In this document: in pieces, positions 61,443 through 64,000 of the stretch | Layout of the letters: each line of letters starts with the position of its first letter | Numbering within the stretch: position 1 is the stretch's first letter | Program-made: the position numbers and the translations under genes | The notes under the pieces: generated by a model | Databases searched by the model: none | Seen by the model: the letters and a program-made list of their open reading frames with translations, nothing else | What the model was told of the DNA's origin: nothing | DNA from: Bryobacteraceae bacterium | GTDB lineage: Bacteria; Acidobacteriota; Terriglobia; Bryobacterales; Bryobacteraceae | Length of the DNA: 64,000 nt | Direction: 5' to 3' | Assembly: GCA_026129905.1 (NCBI GenBank) | Contig: JAHCHE010000002.1 | Span: 62,001 to 126,000 of the forward strand

Positions 61443-62121
61443 TCTTCTTCCTTCTCTCCAAGTTCACGGATAGGATCGAAAACCGTCGCCGGCTTACGGG
61501 CCGGCGGCGACGGCTACCCAAAGCCTGTCGCCTCGTCAAGGCGACAAGCGTTATGTTGCGTCCACTGTTAGACCGTAATCACTTCGGATCGGCCCATGCC
61601 CGGCGGCCGGTTAGACCACTGGACCTCGGGGCCAGCCCCAAGCCGGGCTCCCTCATACCGCGGCCCGCGGCCGCATTGTCACATGGACGGTATCACGAAG
61701 GAGCGGTAGCACAGGGGCAGAGTATTACCCGCCAAACTCTTCTAGTATGGATCATGGCCGCCGAAGCTGTCAACCTCCTGCCGAAAGCGGCAAAAAGCGG
61801 GGCAAGCGGCAGCCGTATGTCCCGCGAAAGATCCCAGCGGATGATCTGCCTGGCCATCATCTGTAGCCCGGCGAACGGCCGCCGCATTTCGCATGCGACC
61901 CGGCCCAGGCAGGCTCGTATCGCCGCCGGGAAGCTCAGGTCCTTCCGCGTCCATGGCGGCCAGCGCCGCCCGCAACGTCTGCCCATCCACCCACGTGCGG
62001 TGCGCAGCCACCGCCCCCCAGCGCCAGTTGGATGCCGGCATCGCCCATACTGGGCAGACCAAACGTCGATGAGCTGAGAGATTGGCGGGCCGCGCCGGAA
62101 AACGTCGGCCGTCAGTGCGCG
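61443..62121. other. Non-coding stretch upstream of the ribosomal block
   Basis: Between the subtilase remnant and rpsL, 679 bases carry no protein I can recognise on either strand. The half next to rpsL holds the leader hairpins and presumably the promoter of the str-S10-spc-alpha block, although I could not place a clear -35/-10 pair. The half near 61700-62121 has open frames without recognisable motifs; they could be remains of a decayed gene. Confidence 0.5.
61483..61546 (-). promoter_or_regulatory. Two stable hairpins in the leader upstream of rpsL
   Basis: Read on the minus strand, TGTCGCCT at 61546-61539 pairs perfectly with AGGCGACA at 61533-61526 around a 5-base loop. Nearer rpsL, CCGTCGCCG at 61513-61505 pairs with CGGCGACGG at 61491-61483 and is followed by TTTTCG. 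The second hairpin resembles an intrinsic terminator or attenuator and lies about 40 bases before the rpsL start. Confidence 0.45.
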
Positions 62122-64000
62122 TCAGCGGATCACGACGCCATCGAGCGCGATCCGCAGTTCGAATTTGTCGAATTTGCTCAGTATGGTGTTGCCGGCGATC
62201 CGCGCCAGCCACGTTCCTGGCTCTGGGTTTTCGATCGTAGTGGTTTCGGGACTACTCCCGGTGGCGGCCGACCGATTGTCCTTCGACGACGGGCTGATCA
62301 GGAACAGGTCGATGTCGGCCGTCGGGAACGTTCCCCAGTCATCGCGCCATGACAGGCGAAAATCGGCGAGCTTAGTGCCCGCAGGCACGTTGAACGGAAC
62401 ATATACATCTTCCGATTGAACGATCTTGCCCTGGGCCGTGAATTGCACAATCGGATCCACGAGCGCGATTACCGTCACGTTCGCCGAAACGGGCTTCGCA
62501 TTTGTCCAGGCGCCGTTTACGCTGACCCGGACCAGTCCAGGCTCCGGCCGATTGACAATGAATGTGCCGCCGCTTGTGAAAACGAACTTGATGTAATCGC
62601 CCTGCCCGATCTGGGACGTCTTGGCCGAGTGGATGCCGAGCAGGAGTTCGTCGCCAAAAAGCACATTCTGCTGCTCCGGAGGCGCAGCCGAGAAATCTGA
62701 GATGGAAACCACCAACTGGCTGTTGTTCGGCTTCACGCTGAAAACGACATCGTGCCGTTCGCCCGGCATGAGATTCGATAAGGGCTCAGTGATGTAGTCG
62801 TCGGCTACTTTCAAACCCGCCTTTTGAACGTTCACCCGAACCGAACTGACGCTGACCAACGGCGGGGCAGCGGTGTCGGGCGCCTTTCCTGCGGCGAGAA
62901 GATCCCTCGCGCCGGCGGCGTTCACGAATCCTGCGCCCTGATCGAGGTGGGAGGCCGCCGACACGAGCGTCGGGTCGGCTGACATTATAATCGCGTTGCG
63001 GATCTGGCGTGCGGTCGCGCTCGGGAAAGCTTGCCGCAGCACAGCGGCAACGCCGGCGACTGACGGAGCCGCAAAACTGGTCCCGTCCGCGAAGCTAACC
63101 ACATTTGTAGACGCCGCAAATCCCATCCCGAAACTTGCGAATCCGTTCGCGACGACGCTCGGCTCCACGCGTCCGTTCGCATTCGGTCCCCGCGAACTGA
63201 AGTAGGACATCACCGGTCCGCCGAACGGACGGTACAACGCGCCTATACCGGAGCCATATTGGACATCCCGGAAGATGCGTTAGTTGTGCGCGAGGCTGGC
63301 AGCGCCCACGGCGAGGGCGCCATTTGCGCTCGCCGGGCTGCCCACGGTCAGCGTGGCCGGCCCGGCATTGCTGGCAGAGATCACCGGAACGATATCGTGC
63401 GCCAGCATGGCGTCCACAAGCTGATCCTGCGGATCCAGACCGGACGCCAGCGTAGCGCCGCCGATGCTCATGTTGCAGACCCGAATATTCAACCCGTTTT
63501 GGGAGTCGCCGGAATCATACAGTTTCCGCAACTCGATGACACGCTCCATTGCCTCCATGATCTTCGACTTCCATCCGATGTTCGACGTCCCTAGCACGCG
63601 CAGAGCGTAGATCTTCGCCGAGGGCGCGGCCCCGAACAGGGGAACGAGAGTTAAGCCCTCCGAATACGGTTGCGCTGCTTCGGGCGCGTACGTGCTGATC
63701 GCTTTAACGAACGTGCTTGTGTTCGAAAACAGTAACCAGGCGTGGGACGCGATCATGCCGGACACGAACGTCCCATGTCCGTTGTTGCCGAAATCCGAGT
63801 ACCCGCGCCCATCGCCGACAAATCCTCGCCGCCAATCACGGTGTCGTTGATATGCGGGAAACCGGGGCGAATGCCGCTGTCGATGACCGCGACGATTATG
63901 CCTTGGCCTTGGAGACCCGCGTTGTGCAGCGGCTCAACGGCCATTAGCGTGTTGTTTACCGAGTAAGCGGCTGGAGTCGCACCCGCAATCTCGGAGGCGG
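62122..64000 (-). pseudogene. Subtilisin-like (S8) serine protease, interrupted by a frameshift and an in-frame stop; 5' end beyond window
   Basis: The pieces form one subtilase. The Asp site lies in GIIVAVIDSGIRPGF near 63900, the His site in GNNGHGTFVSGMIASHAW near 63770, the oxyanion Asn in ISASNAGPATLTVGSPASAN near 63380, and the Ser in SFADGTSFAAPSVAGVAAVL near 63090. A beta-rich C-terminal region ends at 62122. The Asp and His parts are in different frames; a one-base loss at the AAA of 63820-63822 explains this. A TAA at 63280-63282 interrupts the same frame between SLAHN and RIFRDVQYGSGIG. The reading frame continues off the right edge with a propeptide-like sequence. As given, no full enzyme can be made. 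Confidence 0.82.

Noticed and set aside
61703-61760. A stretch resembling the D-arm and anticodon region of a tRNA (AGCGGTAGCACAGGGGCAGA)
   Set aside because: The anticodon stem, T-arm and acceptor stem do not pair, so it is at best a worn fragment and probably chance.
61433-62077. A plus-strand open frame of about 214 residues upstream of rpsL
   Set aside because: It has no recognisable domain, overlaps the rpsL start and crosses the leader hairpins, so I treat the region as non-coding.

Overview
The window reads as a chromosomal stretch of a high-GC member of the Acidobacteriota, most likely close to Bryobacter or Solibacter. This is inferred from gene content and not proven. The clues are an Oar-like TonB receptor with a carboxypeptidase-regulatory N-terminus, a PEP-CTERM protein, planctomycete/acidobacterial-style leucine-rich-repeat proteins, a PQQ-type beta-propeller, a fused LptF-LptG permease and an exported TldD/TldE-like pair.

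Layout. 0-6.4 kb: a minus-strand operon of an exported TldD-like protease, an inactive-looking TldE-like partner, an LptF-LptG fusion and a small MerR-type regulator, meeting the tail of a possible transporter at the left edge. 6.5-8.5 kb: three small envelope/stress-type proteins (DUF3618, holin-X-like, a relative). 8.7-12.3 kb: two exported LRR proteins coupled to nadD. 12.3-13.9 kb: a decayed group II intron with a broken reverse transcriptase. 13.9-19.1 kb: a SagB-type nitroreductase, a Tat-exported sulfatase, an exported nitrilase-family hydrolase, a PEP-CTERM protein and two proteins of unknown function. 19.2-25.5 kb: a tight plus-strand operon iorA-iorB-paaK-ACT protein-aminotransferase plus an outer-membrane barrel. 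It looks like oxidation of aromatic amino acids through arylpyruvates to aryl-CoA thioesters. 25.5-31.8 kb: an accessory region with a decayed TonB receptor, an ABC permease and binding protein without an ATPase, a PaaK-like ligase, and two truncated genes joined tail to tail (sensor kinase and TauE permease). 31.8-38.2 kb: cyclase, thiol peroxidase, YyaL-like protein, M20 peptidase and a PQQ propeller protein.

38.3-41.8 kb carries dnaG-rpoD. 41.9-61.4 kb (minus strand) is a complete fused str-S10-spc-alpha ribosomal block: rpsL-rpsG-fusA-tuf-rpsJ-rplCDWB-rpsS-rplV-rpsC-rplP-rpmC-rpsQ-rplNXE-rpsN-rpsH-rplFR-rpsE-rpmD-rplO-secY-map-infA-rpmJ-rpsM-rpsK-rpsD-rpoA-rplQ. There is no adk between secY and map. 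Several proteins here carry unusual C-terminal tails, and the spacers hold a heptameric repeat. The right end is a broken subtilisin-like protease running off the window.

A recurring theme is gene decay. At least five genes outside the ribosomal block have frameshifts, an in-frame stop or truncations. Several frameshifts sit at 3-base homopolymers, so assembly error must be separated from true pseudogenes. I found no rRNA, no convincing tRNA and no CRISPR array.
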